The notes: generated from the sequence alone by a model not told the origin. DNA of 56,394 nt from Opitutaceae bacterium (GCA_016794665.1 JAEUHB010000086.1:1-56394); one strand, 5' to 3'. Positions 8,688-17,773 are shown, numbered from the stretch's first letter. Translations and numbers: made by a program.

Positions 8688-11600
8688 ATGAAACTGCCTC
8701 TCACCCGCCTTGTCATCCTGTTTGCCGCGCTCCTGCCGGTCTTTGGTGCCGCGCAACCCGCCGCCGCCAGCTCAATCACCGGCCGCATCTTCAATCCCGC
8801 CACCGGCGAATACCTGCGCAATGCGCAGATCCGCATTGTCGAGACCGGCCAGCGCACCGTGTCCGAGGACGAGGGCGCGTTCCGCGTCGCGCCCGTCCCG
8901 CCCGGTCGTGTCACCGTGGAGGTGAGCTACACCGGCTACCGCACGATCTCGGCGGTGGTCGAGGTGGCTGCGGGAGCTGCCGTGACCAAGGATTTCAACC
9001 TCATCAGCACGTTGCAGACTGCCGGCGAGACCGCGGTCAAACTCGATGCATTCACTGTCTCTTCCGAACGCGAGGGCAGCGCCAAGGCGATCATGGATCA
9101 GCGGCGCAACATGAACGTGACCAACACCGTTGCGTCGGACGCCTTCGGCGACAACGCCGAGGGCAACATCGGCGAGTTCCTGCGCCACCTGCCCGGCGTC
9201 GAGCTAAACCTCAACTACGGCGAGGTGCGCACCGTGAGCCTCGGCGGCCTGCCCGCCGAATACACCTCGGTCACGATGGACGGCGTGTCACTCGCAAGCG
9301 TCGATGCCAACAACAGCGGCTCCGGCGCCGCGCGCTCCTTCACGATGGAGATGGCCTCGCTCAACTCGATGGAATCGATCGAGGTCAGCAAAACCATCAG
9401 CGCCGACATGGAGGCCAACGCGCCGGCCGGCACGATCAATCTGCGCACCAAGCGCGCGTTTGACCGCGCAGGCCGGCGCGTCTCGTGGCAGGCGACCGTC
9501 GCCGCAAGCTCTTCCGCGTTTGGACTCGGCCGCTCCCTCGGGCCCGATGAGGACCAGCGCACTTACAAACTCCGTCCCGGCGGCATCCTTGAGTATTCCG
9601 ATGTGTTTCTCAACAAACGGCTCGGCCTCGTGCTCAACGTCAGCGAGTCCAACGTCTATCAGGAGGCGCTGATATCGGCCCTCGCCTACAACGCCACGCC
9701 CACCGCCACCGATCCGCGCCCACTCGTTCCGACCACCCTGAATTTTCAGTGGGCGCCGCGCTTCAACAAACGCTTTGCGACGACGCTCACCGCCGACTAC
9801 AAGATTTCCCAAGAACTCAACGTGGGGGTCGGCATCGTCTACAACTACGCCGATCTCTGGACGCCACAACGCACCGTCATCTTCAACGCCGGTGCGCGTG
9901 CCGCGGTCGTGGGCGCGAACCCGACGCTCAGCTTCACCTCCGGCCCGGCCGGCACGGTGCAGGTGAATCCCGTCGCCGTCTCCAAGCTGGGCGAGACCTT
10001 CACCGTGCTGCCGCGCGTGGCTTTCAAGCGCGGCAACTTCGACATCGAGGGCAAGTTTGCCTACACTGACTCGACGAGCTGGTATGACCCGCTCGGCCGC
10101 CGGAACTCGATCCGTGACACCAATTCCCCCACGGCGAACAACATAACCTTCCGTGCGCAGCGCTCGTCGGAGATGACCGCCGACTGGTCGTTTGCCCAGA
10201 TTGCCGGCAACGATATTTCCCGCGGAGCAAGCTATACCAGCCCGTCGATCACGGTGAACGACGGCCGCTTCGGCCGCACGGTGTTCCTCAGCGGCGACGT
10301 CAATGCCACCCTCAAGACCTCGATGTGGCGCCCCATCGTCTGGAAAAGCGGCCTCAAGGTGCGCCAGCAGTTCCAGAAATTCGAGGACGACCAGCTCGCC
10401 AAGCGCTACGACTACGCCCCCGGCGGCGGCGCGGCCGTCGGGACCGGCGCGTGGGCCAACCAAAGGTCGCCGTGGGAATACGACCTCGGCATGAACAACG
10501 GCTCCATCAGCTCCGTCTCGGGCGCCAACGTCTTCATGCCGCACCTGCGCGGCATCCGTGAACTCTACGCCGCGCGACCCGGCGACTTCCGCCAGAACTG
10601 GGGCGCCAACAACGATAACTTCTACCAATCCTACGTCGCGCGCCGCCGCCGCTACAGCGAGCGCATCGACGCCGGCTACTTCATGGGCACCGCCAGCCTC
10701 GGCCGCGGGCTCACGGCCCGCGCCGGCCTGCGTTGGGAAAAGACGAACACCGATGCAAGCGAGGCCAACACCCGCACGCCCGCCGAGGTGCGCGCGGCGG
10801 GGTTCGCCGTAACCGCGGCCGGGGTCGCGACCACGATTCCAGGCATCGAGTATCAGTTTCTATCCCGTCCGCGCGTCAACCGCACCGGCGACTACGAAAA
10901 CCTGTTTCCCAGCGCATCGTTGAAATACGGCATCCTCCGCAATCTCGACCTCCAGCTCGGCTATAGCTCCACCATCCGCCGCCCTTCCTACGTCAACCTC
11001 TCCGGCGTCTGGATTATCGACGACACGCCCAACACACCCGGCGCCCTACCCACGGTCACCGCGCCCAACCCGAAGCTCAACCCGGAGACTTCCGACAACT
11101 ATGCGGCGCGGCTCGCGTATTATTTCGAGCCGGTTGGCCTGCTGGCGGTGACGGCGACCGAGCGCGCCGTGAAAAACCTCTTCATCACAGACCGCCAGAC
11201 CGCGGCGGAATTCGGCTACACGGGTAACGACGAGCTCGCCAACTACGAGTTCATCACCACCAACAACGGCACCGACACGATCAAGATCCGAAGCATGGAG
11301 ATCGAATACAGCCAGAGCCTCTCATTCCTCGGGAAGGCGTTCCGGCGGCTCTCTGTGCGCGGCAGCTACACCCGCGTCTACGCCGAGATTCCCCGCGCCA
11401 ACCTCACCCCCCACATCGCCAATGGCGGGCTCAACTGGTCGTTCGGCCGCCTGAACCTCTACGGCAACTGGAATTGGCTCGACGATGTGAACACCAACGT
11501 CGCCGGCACTACCTATCGCCGGCACCGCACCAACCTCGACGCCGGCGGCAGCTGGCGCCTCAACAACACCTACACGCTATCCGTCAGCGTCCGAAACATC

Positions 11601-11711
11601 CTGGACACACCGTATGTGAACATGCAGCGCTTCGCGTCGGGCCCGACGGCGCTGACGCGCAACGAGTTTGTCGGACGCAATTGGACGTTCGCCGTCAAGG
11701 GCGCCTATTGA
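8688..11711 (+). CDS. TonB-dependent receptor with N-terminal carboxypeptidase-like domain
   Basis: A 1007-residue outer-membrane receptor. ATG 8688 gives a signal peptide (MKLPLTRLVILFAALLPVFG); the frame is open far upstream but that is chance coding. Residues about 28-115 form a carboxypeptidase regulatory-like domain (SITGRIFNPATGEYLRNAQI, VEVSYTGYRT). The plug follows (NIGEFLRHLPGVELNLNYGE, VSLGGLPAEYTSVTMDGV, VEVSKTISADMEANAPAGTI-type motif), and a 22-strand-type barrel ends in NWTFAVKGAY. The family imports siderophores, vitamins or oligosaccharides with energy from TonB. There is no SusD partner beside it, and the neighbours give no clear substrate. The convergent neighbour ends 12 bases away. 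Confidence 0.92.
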   Translation: MKLPLTRLVILFAALLPVFGAAQPAAASSITGRIFNPATGEYLRNAQIRIVETGQRTVSEDEGAFRVAPVPPGRVTVEVSYTGYRTISAVVEVAAGAAVTKDFNLISTLQTAGETAVKLDAFTVSSEREGSAKAIMDQRRNMNVTNTVASDAFGDNAEGNIGEFLRHLPGVELNLNYGEVRTVSLGGLPAEYTSVTMDGVSLASVDANNSGSGAARSFTMEMASLNSMESIEVSKTISADMEANAPAGTINLRTKRAFDRAGRRVSWQATVAASSSAFGLGRSLGPDEDQRTYKLRPGGILEYSDVFLNKRLGLVLNVSESNVYQEALISALAYNATPTATDPRPLVPTTLNFQWAPRFNKRFATTLTADYKISQELNVGVGIVYNYADLWTPQRTVIFNAGARAAVVGANPTLSFTSGPAGTVQVNPVAVSKLGETFTVLPRVAFKRGNFDIEGKFAYTDSTSWYDPLGRRNSIRDTNSPTANNITFRAQRSSEMTADWSFAQIAGNDISRGASYTSPSITVNDGRFGRTVFLSGDVNATLKTSMWRPIVWKSGLKVRQQFQKFEDDQLAKRYDYAPGGGAAVGTGAWANQRSPWEYDLGMNNGSISSVSGANVFMPHLRGIRELYAARPGDFRQNWGANNDNFYQSYVARRRRYSERIDAGYFMGTASLGRGLTARAGLRWEKTNTDASEANTRTPAEVRAAGFAVTAAGVATTIPGIEYQFLSRPRVNRTGDYENLFPSASLKYGILRNLDLQLGYSSTIRRPSYVNLSGVWIIDDTPNTPGALPTVTAPNPKLNPETSDNYAARLAYYFEPVGLLAVTATERAVKNLFITDRQTAAEFGYTGNDELANYEFITTNNGTDTIKIRSMEIEYSQSLSFLGKAFRRLSVRGSYTRVYAEIPRANLTPHIANGGLNWSFGRLNLYGNWNWLDDVNTNVAGTTYRRHRTNLDAGGSWRLNNTYTLSVSVRNILDTPYVNMQRFASGPTALTRNEFVGRNWTFAVKGAY

Positions 11712-11723
11712 CGGCGGCCGCGG

Positions 11724-13013
11724 CTACCTTTGCCGCTTCGGCAGCTTCGTGCGGAAAATCGGCACGGCACGCGGCGGCGTGGGCGCGGCGTCGGTGTTCT
11801 CAAACCGCGTCCAGCCAGCATTGCCGATGAAGTAGAAATCGCCGCCCGCCGCGACGCAGCCGAGCGACGGCGCCGCCATCGCAAGGTGCGCCGCCTCGAG
11901 GACCCTGACCGCCGCGACCGACTCCGCGTCGCCATCGATCTCGACGCGCAGCACCCGGCTCGGCCGCAGCCCGTTTTGGATCGCGAGCACGGCGCCGTCG
12001 GGCGCCAGCGCCAGCCCATCCAAGCCGATGAGCGAAGTGTCTGGCGGCGACTCCAGTCGCCGCACTTTCCTGGCCGCCAGATCGACGCGGAGCAGGCCGG
12101 CCGCATGATCCGCCACGATAGCCACCCCGCCGAGCAAGACGATGCCCTGCAGCGACAGGAATTCCTCGTTCTCGATCCACGGCTCGAGCGCGGCGCCACC
12201 GGGCGCAAGGCGCCAGAGCATCGGGCCGCCGCTGTCGGTGACCCACACGGTGCCGTCGTCACCCACGGCGAGATCGCCGAGCACGTGCGAGTGCCGGTCG
12301 CCCGGCGGCCGATTCGCCGGCAGCACCCTCCGGATGGCGCCGCCCGCAAGGTCGATTTCGGCGAGCGCGGCAGCCCCATCCATTTCGGGCGTGAAGCCGC
12401 GCATCGCGGCGACGGCGGCAGTTGCGGCCCAAATCGTCCCGCCGACCTCGTCGATCGCGAGGCCGAAGACGCCGAGCAAATCGTCGCCCTCCGGCGTGAC
12501 GCGGCGCAACGCCTCGTCCGGCCCCCGCACCCAGACGGCGCGGCCGTTGACGTCGCCAAAATAGAACGCCCCCGTCTTCGCGCGCCATGCGATTCCCTCC
12601 AAGAGGCCGGTCACGCCGCGCAGGGAAAACGCAATCTCGCCGGCGCCCTTCGGGTGGTTGTTGGCGGCGAGCTTCTTCACGACGCCTTCAAACTCCTTGC
12701 GCCCTCGCAGCGCCGCGAACTCCGCGGACTTCTCGACGGGCGAAGTAAGCCCGAGCCTTGCGAGCCGCTCGAGAGTCGCGAGCGCGTCGTCCGCACGACC
12801 GGCCGCAACCTGGGCCGCCGCGAGGTTCACGTGGATACGCGGGTAGTCGGGCCGCAACACAATCGCTTCTTCGAGCTTCGCAATCGCCACCTCCGGCGCC
12901 TGTTCCTCAGCGACGGCCTCGCGCGCCAGACGCAGCGCGCGGACGGTGTCCGTCTCCGCGGCAAACGCGCTGGCCAGCAAAGCGCCACAGAGTGCGAGGC
13001 GCCCGGGCTTCAT
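11724..13013 (-). CDS. Secreted TPR and SMP-30/NHL-like beta-propeller protein
   Basis: A 429-residue exported protein with a signal peptide (MKPGRLALCGALLASAFAAE). Residues about 22-115 look like tetratricopeptide-type helical repeats (AIAKLEEAIVLRPDYPRIHV, NLAAAQVAAGRADDALATLE). The remainder is a beta-propeller of the SMP-30/NHL type (LLEGIAWRAKTGAFYFGDV, LGDLAVGDDGTVWVTDSGG, GLDGLALAPDGAVLAIQNG). The propeller may bind a ligand or act as a lactonase; the metal ligands cannot be judged with confidence. It is the last gene of a four-gene operon, 17 bases after the Gly-rich protein with calcium loops, so it may act on the same extracellular structure. The TonB receptor gene converges on its end with no visible terminator. 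Confidence 0.75.
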   Translation of the reverse strand: MKPGRLALCGALLASAFAAETDTVRALRLAREAVAEEQAPEVAIAKLEEAIVLRPDYPRIHVNLAAAQVAAGRADDALATLERLARLGLTSPVEKSAEFAALRGRKEFEGVVKKLAANNHPKGAGEIAFSLRGVTGLLEGIAWRAKTGAFYFGDVNGRAVWVRGPDEALRRVTPEGDDLLGVFGLAIDEVGGTIWAATAAVAAMRGFTPEMDGAAALAEIDLAGGAIRRVLPANRPPGDRHSHVLGDLAVGDDGTVWVTDSGGPMLWRLAPGGAALEPWIENEEFLSLQGIVLLGGVAIVADHAAGLLRVDLAARKVRRLESPPDTSLIGLDGLALAPDGAVLAIQNGLRPSRVLRVEIDGDAESVAAVRVLEAAHLAMAAPSLGCVAAGGDFYFIGNAGWTRFENTDAAPTPPRAVPIFRTKLPKRQR

Positions 13014-13030
13014 GACGAATCCGGGTTGGG

Positions 13031-14167
13031 CTAGAGGCCGAGGATCGCGCGCAGGATCGCGACCGCGAGATCGACGGGGCTGCCGCCACCGCCGCCCTGC
13101 CCTCCGCCTTGCTGCCCTCCGGGCTGGCCGGCGCCGCCGCCTCCTCCACCGCCACCGCCGGAGCTGCCGCCCGAACTGCCACCCGACTGCCCGCCGGATT
13201 GTCCGCCTTGTTGACCGCCCTGCTGGGCCCCTTGGCGACCTCCTTGCTGGCCCGCCTGGCCGCCTTGGCCACCTTGGCCGCCGGAACCGCCACCGCCCGC
13301 CGAAGCCACTTTTTGCAGGCCACCACGGCCGGCTCCGACAATCCCATTGGGATCGTTGTCGTCGCCTCCCTCGCCGCCCCCCTCGCCGCCGGCTCCGCCA
13401 GCGCGACCGGATTTTCCACCTTTGCCACCCTTGCCAGATTTTCCGTCGGCACCATCGCCGCCATCTCCACCTTGGCCTCCTTTGCCGTCCTTGCCTTCGC
13501 CACCTTGGCCGGCGCCACCTTGGCCCTCGGCGCCTAGACCGGTGCCCGCACGGATTTTCTCGTCCATCGTGCCAAAGGCGTAGTCATCCTTGCCGTTGCC
13601 GATGCCGTCGCCGTCGATGTCGTCATCCTGGTCATTAGGGATGCCGTCACCGTCCATGTCGTTGTCCTTGGCGTTGGGAATACCATCGCCGTCGAGGTCG
13701 CCATCCGGCCCGCTCTTGCCGTCCCCAGAGACACGGCCGAGGCCACTGCCGCCGCCTTGGCCGGCGCCATCCCCGCCCTGACCGCCTTCACCTCCCTGCC
13801 CGCCCTTGCCGAAGACACCCGAGTAGGTGAACTTCACGAAATCAACTTGGCTAGTGGACAACGTGGCACGGTTGCGAATCGCAGCATCACGCACGGTCTC
13901 GAGGTCCCACTTGCGTTTGCGCGCCTCCTCTCGGTCAGCCAGAGGGCCGAAAAGGTAGATGAGGTTCTCGTGGCGATAGCGCACATACCAGCCCTCGTCC
14001 GTGGGGCCGAGGCCGCTTACATTTATGCCGGCGTATTTCGCACGGAACTCGTCCGCGGGAAGGTTCCACAGATCCTGAATCGCGTCGACCGGGTAAATCA
14101 TCATCGTCGCGGCGGCGTGGCGCGCGACCGCGAGGAAGAGGAGGAGGAAGTAGAGACGGGGTTTCAC
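13031..14167 (-). CDS. Secreted Gly-rich protein with calcium-loop (TSP3-like) repeats
   Basis: A 378-residue exported protein (signal peptide MKPRLYFLLLFLAVARHAAA). Residues about 21-115 form a folded N-terminal domain with WNLPADEFRAKYAGINVSGL and YRHENLIYLFGPLADREEAR. Then comes Gly-rich sequence, three perfect-period 13-residue Asp-rich repeats at 157-195 (each D-x-DGDGI-x-N-x-x-D-x, as in thrombospondin type 3 or dockerin-like calcium loops), and more than 150 residues of Gly/Gln/Ser low complexity (GGQGGQGGQAGQQGG and a nine-Gly run). The C-terminus becomes hydrophobic (VDLAVAILRAILGL). It could be an extracellular matrix, fibre or spacer protein whose rigid part is calcium-dependent. 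No known family was recognised for the N-terminal domain. It sits 17 bases after a second Gly-rich gene. Confidence 0.75.
   Translation of the reverse strand: MKPRLYFLLLFLAVARHAAATMMIYPVDAIQDLWNLPADEFRAKYAGINVSGLGPTDEGWYVRYRHENLIYLFGPLADREEARKRKWDLETVRDAAIRNRATLSTSQVDFVKFTYSGVFGKGGQGGEGGQGGDGAGQGGGSGLGRVSGDGKSGPDGDLDGDGIPNAKDNDMDGDGIPNDQDDDIDGDGIGNGKDDYAFGTMDEKIRAGTGLGAEGQGGAGQGGEGKDGKGGQGGDGGDGADGKSGKGGKGGKSGRAGGAGGEGGGEGGDDNDPNGIVGAGRGGLQKVASAGGGGSGGQGGQGGQAGQQGGRQGAQQGGQQGGQSGGQSGGSSGGSSGGGGGGGGGAGQPGGQQGGGQGGGGGSPVDLAVAILRAILGL
13583..13699 (-). repeat. Three in-frame 39-bp repeats encoding calcium loops
   Basis: Three consecutive 39-base units encode 13-residue peptides of the form D-x-D-G-D-G-I-x-N-x-x-D-x (residues 157-195 of the Gly-rich protein). 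The Asp spacing matches calcium-binding loops of thrombospondin type 3 repeats. Codon differences between units show that the repeats are not a very recent duplication. Confidence 0.8.
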
Positions 14168-14184
14168 AGGGAAAGTGCGCCGGA

Positions 14185-14955
14185 TCAGAGGCCGGACGGA
14201 ATCGCGCGGCCCTTCTCCACTCGGTTTGCGCCACCCGTGCTGGAGGGCCCCTTGCCGCCGGTGCCAGTGCCCTTGTCGTGGTTCTGGGTGTTCGGAGCCT
14301 GCTGTTGCTGTGCGCCCACCACCCCTTTCTGTGCCGCGGAGGCATTTTCGATTCGCATGGCCTTGTCGCCGATGGAAACCTGCTGAGGCTTCCCGCCCTC
14401 CGCGCCACCCGAGGCCCCTGCCTGTTGCGGGCCGCCAGCCTCACCGCCAAGTTCAGCCACTTGGATGCCTTGGGCCTGGGCACCCGGCTCTCCGCCACCG
14501 GCAACAGGACTACCCGCGGCGGCCGGCGGAGCGCCTGCCTGCTGCTGGCCGCCCACGGGTTGCTGGCCGCCGGCCTGGGCGCCTCCCAGCGGGGGCTGGC
14601 CGCCACCGGCACCGCCACCGGAAGGCAGGCCCATTTGCTGTGGGCCGGACAGTTGACCGCCACCCGGTGGGGTCGGCGCGCCGTTTTGCTGTCCCCCGAC
14701 TTTGCCGCTGCGAGCGTTGTCGTCGCCCGGCAACTCAAAGTCACCGATCATGCCGTGCTCGCTTTTCTTAATCGCGGGCAGGTTTGAACCGTCCAGCAAC
14801 GCCGGATCAGGAAGCACTCGCCCGGCCTTCGCGGCAGCCGCGCCCGAGCGGGGAGGAACCGGCTTTGCGGCGGACTCAGCGCCGGCCGCCGGAGCAACGA
14901 GAAGCGACGTGAGGATCACCGAGCCGGTGACAATAAGGGGGCGGACCGAGCGCAT
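14185..14955 (-). CDS. Secreted Gly/Gln/Pro-rich protein of unknown function
   Basis: A 256-residue exported protein with a signal peptide (MRSVRPLIVTGSVILTSLLV, cleavage near AAGAES). The mature chain has almost no predicted globular core: it is Gly, Gln, Pro and Ala-rich (GGQLSGPQQMGLPSGGGAGG and similar), with two short charged islands (ALLDGSNLPAIKKSEHGMIG near 53-72 and VSIGDKAMRIENASA near 193-207) that might be binding motifs. No known family was recognised. It lies 9 bases after the TPR membrane protein and 17 bases before the calcium-loop Gly-rich protein, with which it shares composition; the pair are probably partners rather than duplicates because their conserved islands differ. 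Confidence 0.7.
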   Translation of the reverse strand: MRSVRPLIVTGSVILTSLLVAPAAGAESAAKPVPPRSGAAAAKAGRVLPDPALLDGSNLPAIKKSEHGMIGDFELPGDDNARSGKVGGQQNGAPTPPGGGQLSGPQQMGLPSGGGAGGGQPPLGGAQAGGQQPVGGQQQAGAPPAAAGSPVAGGGEPGAQAQGIQVAELGGEAGGPQQAGASGGAEGGKPQQVSIGDKAMRIENASAAQKGVVGAQQQQAPNTQNHDKGTGTGGKGPSSTGGANRVEKGRAIPSGL

Positions 14956-14964
14956 GGGGAGAGA

Positions 14965-16683
14965 TTAGCTGCGATCGTTGGACACGGAACAGGCCACGGT
15001 AACGACGGGCGGTGGCGTCCCATTGCGGACCTGGAGGAGCATAGTCACATCACGATAGCCCTTGCGGCGCCCGATGATCTCGTAGTTGCCGGGGAGCATC
15101 TTGAGCGTGAGCGAATCGGCGATTTTCTGCGGCGTGCGGAAATTTGTGATCGAGACCCAAGTGTTGCCGTCGGACTTGAAGGTGACGTCAACGGGCTGGT
15201 TCTGGCTCATGAGGAGCTGCTGGAGCTGCTGCACGCGGTCGCTGGCCACGAGGTAGGAGGGCTTCACGGCCATGGCCTCGTTGAAGCGCTTAATCGCGGT
15301 CTGGAACTCCGCCTTGTTGGCCGCCTGCTCGGCGGCCTCGATGAAGCGCTCGTAGTTGAGCAGCGCACGAATGACCGTGCCCGCGCGGGTATAGCCCTCC
15401 TTCGCATCGGCGAGGTCGGGTTCGAGTTGGAGGGTCTCGCTGTAAGCCTCGCGCGCTTCACGCCATTGATAGGCCTTCTCATGCGAGAAGCCCCGGGCGA
15501 GGGACTTTTGCACGGATTCCTTGTGCGCGCTCTCACGAGCCGATTTGAGGGCGGCCTGCACCTCGGGCTTCTGCGGGTAGACCTTTAGCGCAGCCTGATA
15601 CTCCGCGATGGCCTTGCTCCAGTCGCGGGCCTTGACGGCGGCGTCGGCGGCGTTCTTGGCGGCGGCGAACTTCGTTTCCTTCTCCAACCGTGCGGCGCGC
15701 GCAGCCCCCTCCTGCGCCACGGCAGACATGGCGTCGAGGCCAAAGGCTTTCTTGTAAGATTCGGCGGCCTCGGCGAATTGGCCCTCCTTTTCCTGCTTCT
15801 CGCCTTGCTGGAGCAGCGCGTAGACGCGGTCGATGTTCTCCGAGCGCTTGAGGCCCTGGACCGCGTGCTCGTTGGCCGGCGCTTTCTCAAGGGCCGCGGA
15901 GAAGGCCTTGCGCGCCTCGTCCTTTTCACCCCGCGCCAGCGCACGTTGGCCAGACACGACATTCTTCTGCACAAAGTCCGCGACGGCCTGCTCGGCCTTC
16001 CTGAGCTCGGCGAACCCGGCGTCGAACACCTTCTTCGCGCCCGTGAAGTCGCCGTCCCCCACGAGCCGGTTCCCGCTTGCCGCCGCGGCGAAGGCCGCGT
16101 CGAGCGCCTCGGGCGCCAGCGACCGGGCGATCTCAAGCTCCTTTATCCTGAGGAGGATCTTGTTGTAGGACTGCTTGGCCTCGCCCTTGATTTTCAGGTT
16201 GGCGCTGAACGCATCGATGTCGCCGCGCAGACCCTCGAAGACCTTGAGGGCCTTGGCCCACTCGCGCTCCCCGAGCAGGTGCGTGCCGCCGTGATATTCC
16301 GTCTCCATGCGCACCAGCTCATCCGTCTGGCGCGGATGGTCGGGCGGAATGCGCTTCAGCTCGCCGAGCGACTTGGTCGCAAGGTCGCGAAGCTGCTCCG
16401 CCTTGGTCTGGGCGAGGAAGGAGGCGTTGGCGTCGGCCACCGTCTCGTCCTTGGCTACGACCGCACCGCGCGGCCTGAAGACATCCGGGCCGAAGACCAG
16501 CTTGGCGCCCCGTATCAGGATGCCGGCCACGATGAGCAGGGCGACGAATCCGCCGACGCCCCAGGCGGCGATGCGCAGGGGGGTCCAGCGTGAGCGCGCC
16601 TGCTCCCGGCCGGCGTCAGGGTTCCAATGGATGATGCGGCGTTTTTTCGCCTGCGCGGAGTCGGACTCGATTTCCTCTGCCAT
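14965..16683 (-). CDS. Membrane-anchored TPR protein with PEGA-like C-terminus
   Basis: A 572-residue protein. A charged cytoplasmic tail is followed by one transmembrane helix (about residues 36-60, IAAWGVGGFVALLIVAGILI). A long Ala/Lys/Glu-rich helical region follows, with TPR-like units (AKALKVFEGLRG, EEAAESYKKAFGLD-type, AIAEYQAALKVYPQKPEVQA, AREAYSETLQLEPDLADAKE, AIKRFNEAMAVKPSYLVASD). The last 80 residues resemble a PEGA-type beta domain (VTFKSDGNTWVSITNF, LTLKMLPGNYEIIGRRKGYR), which often binds cell-wall or surface components. It is the first gene of the 16683-11724 operon. A role as inner-membrane scaffold for the export or anchoring of the two Gly-rich proteins is inferred from gene order only. 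Confidence 0.78.
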   Translation of the reverse strand: MAEEIESDSAQAKKRRIIHWNPDAGREQARSRWTPLRIAAWGVGGFVALLIVAGILIRGAKLVFGPDVFRPRGAVVAKDETVADANASFLAQTKAEQLRDLATKSLGELKRIPPDHPRQTDELVRMETEYHGGTHLLGEREWAKALKVFEGLRGDIDAFSANLKIKGEAKQSYNKILLRIKELEIARSLAPEALDAAFAAAASGNRLVGDGDFTGAKKVFDAGFAELRKAEQAVADFVQKNVVSGQRALARGEKDEARKAFSAALEKAPANEHAVQGLKRSENIDRVYALLQQGEKQEKEGQFAEAAESYKKAFGLDAMSAVAQEGAARAARLEKETKFAAAKNAADAAVKARDWSKAIAEYQAALKVYPQKPEVQAALKSARESAHKESVQKSLARGFSHEKAYQWREAREAYSETLQLEPDLADAKEGYTRAGTVIRALLNYERFIEAAEQAANKAEFQTAIKRFNEAMAVKPSYLVASDRVQQLQQLLMSQNQPVDVTFKSDGNTWVSITNFRTPQKIADSLTLKMLPGNYEIIGRRKGYRDVTMLLQVRNGTPPPVVTVACSVSNDRS

Positions 16684-16960
16684 GGTGGGAGTGGGCCGAA
16701 GTTTAGAAAAAGTTGGTTGGACGGGAAAGCGCTGTCGAGCAGGACGGCTGCGCCCGAGTTTGGTTAGACGGGCGCCGCCGTCGTTCGTTCAGATCGGGGT
16801 CAAAACCTGAACGCAGGCAACGTGCCGGCAATCCCGCAATTTGCAAAGGCCATTGAAATTTTCCCGGAGCTTTTTGGTAACGGTTTGGTCGGGTGCTCAG
16901 GCCGCTTGCCAAAATCACGAGTCAAATTATGGCTTCGCCGCAACCGTCCCTTTTTTCGCC
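16684..16960. other. Divergent intergenic region with imperfect direct repeat
   Basis: This 277-base gap separates the TPR operon (leftward) from the M48 protease gene (rightward) and must hold both promoters. It contains a 13-base imperfect direct repeat, TTGGTTGGACGGG at 16713-16725 and TTGGTTAGACGGG at 16760-16772, with one mismatch and 47 bases between starts, and a 7-base inverted repeat CGTTCAG/CTGAACG at 16786-16792 and 16807-16813. Either could be an operator. I see no gene and no convincing promoter hexamer pair. Confidence 0.4.
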
Positions 16961-17773
16961 ATGAAAACCCCGGCCCGCCTCCTTTTGCCCGCGTTTGCCT
17001 CAATCCTGCTCACTTCCTGCTATCAGGTGCCGGTGACCGGCCGTAGCGCGATGAACCTGGTCGACGACAAGGAAGTCACCAAGATGAGCGTGGGGATGTT
17101 TGACGACATGAAGCGCCGCCACCGCCTTTCCCGCGACAAGGACCGCATCGAACAACTCAACCGCGTGGGCACGCGCATCTCAAAGGTGGTGTTCTGGGAC
17201 ATGCCGGACGCCGACTGGGAGTTCGTCGTTTTCGAGGTTCCGGAAATCAACGCGTTCGCCATGGCCGGCGGCAAGGTGGGAATCTTCACCGGCCTCTACA
17301 AGGTGGCGAAGACCGACGACGAGCTCGCCGCCGTCATCGCGCACGAGATTGCCCACGTCACTGCCAAACATGTGCATGAGCGGCTCTCCCGCGGCCTGGC
17401 TACCAATACGATTGGGGCGGTCGGCATGGTCGGCGGCATCGCGGGCGGGTCCGGGCTGATGGTCGAGGCCCTGAGCCAGATCTACGGCATCAGCGCGGGC
17501 ATCACCGGCTTCGCCTACGACCGTCGCGCCGAAAAGGAGGCCGACTACATCGGCCTCATGTATATGGCCCGCGCCGGCTACGATCCGCAGGCCGCCGTGC
17601 GCGTGATGGAGGCGATGGACGCCGAGACCGCGAGCGAGCCGAAGCCGCCCGCGATGCTCTCCACGCACCCCAGCGGCCCGGAACGCATTATCCAACTCAT
17701 GGACGCCATGCCAAAGGCGCTCGCAGAGCGCGCAAAGAGCAGCGTGGTCTCCGGACCGATAATCTTGAAATAA
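16961..17773 (+). CDS. M48-family zinc metalloprotease lipoprotein
   Basis: A 270-residue lipoprotein. ATG 16961 gives MKTPARLLLPAFASILLTSC with the acylated Cys at 20; the frame opens 40 codons earlier but that part lacks sense. The zinc site is HEIAH at residues 128-132, and the third ligand is the Glu of RRAEKEADYIG, as in M48 peptidases such as LoiP and BepA that maintain outer-membrane proteins. NAFAMAGGKVGIFTGLY and STHPSGPERI are also family signatures. There is no TPR extension, so it is closer to LoiP than to BepA. It is transcribed alone, ending at a multi-hairpin element shared with the convergent YugP-like gene. Confidence 0.9.
   Translation: MKTPARLLLPAFASILLTSCYQVPVTGRSAMNLVDDKEVTKMSVGMFDDMKRRHRLSRDKDRIEQLNRVGTRISKVVFWDMPDADWEFVVFEVPEINAFAMAGGKVGIFTGLYKVAKTDDELAAVIAHEIAHVTAKHVHERLSRGLATNTIGAVGMVGGIAGGSGLMVEALSQIYGISAGITGFAYDRRAEKEADYIGLMYMARAGYDPQAAVRVMEAMDAETASEPKPPAMLSTHPSGPERIIQLMDAMPKALAERAKSSVVSGPIILK

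Noticed and set aside
13031-14955. Short repeated DNA in the Gly-rich genes as possible CRISPR or satellite
   Set aside because: The repetition is in the codons for Gly, Gln and Ser of two genes; there are no equal-length spacers and no cas genes.
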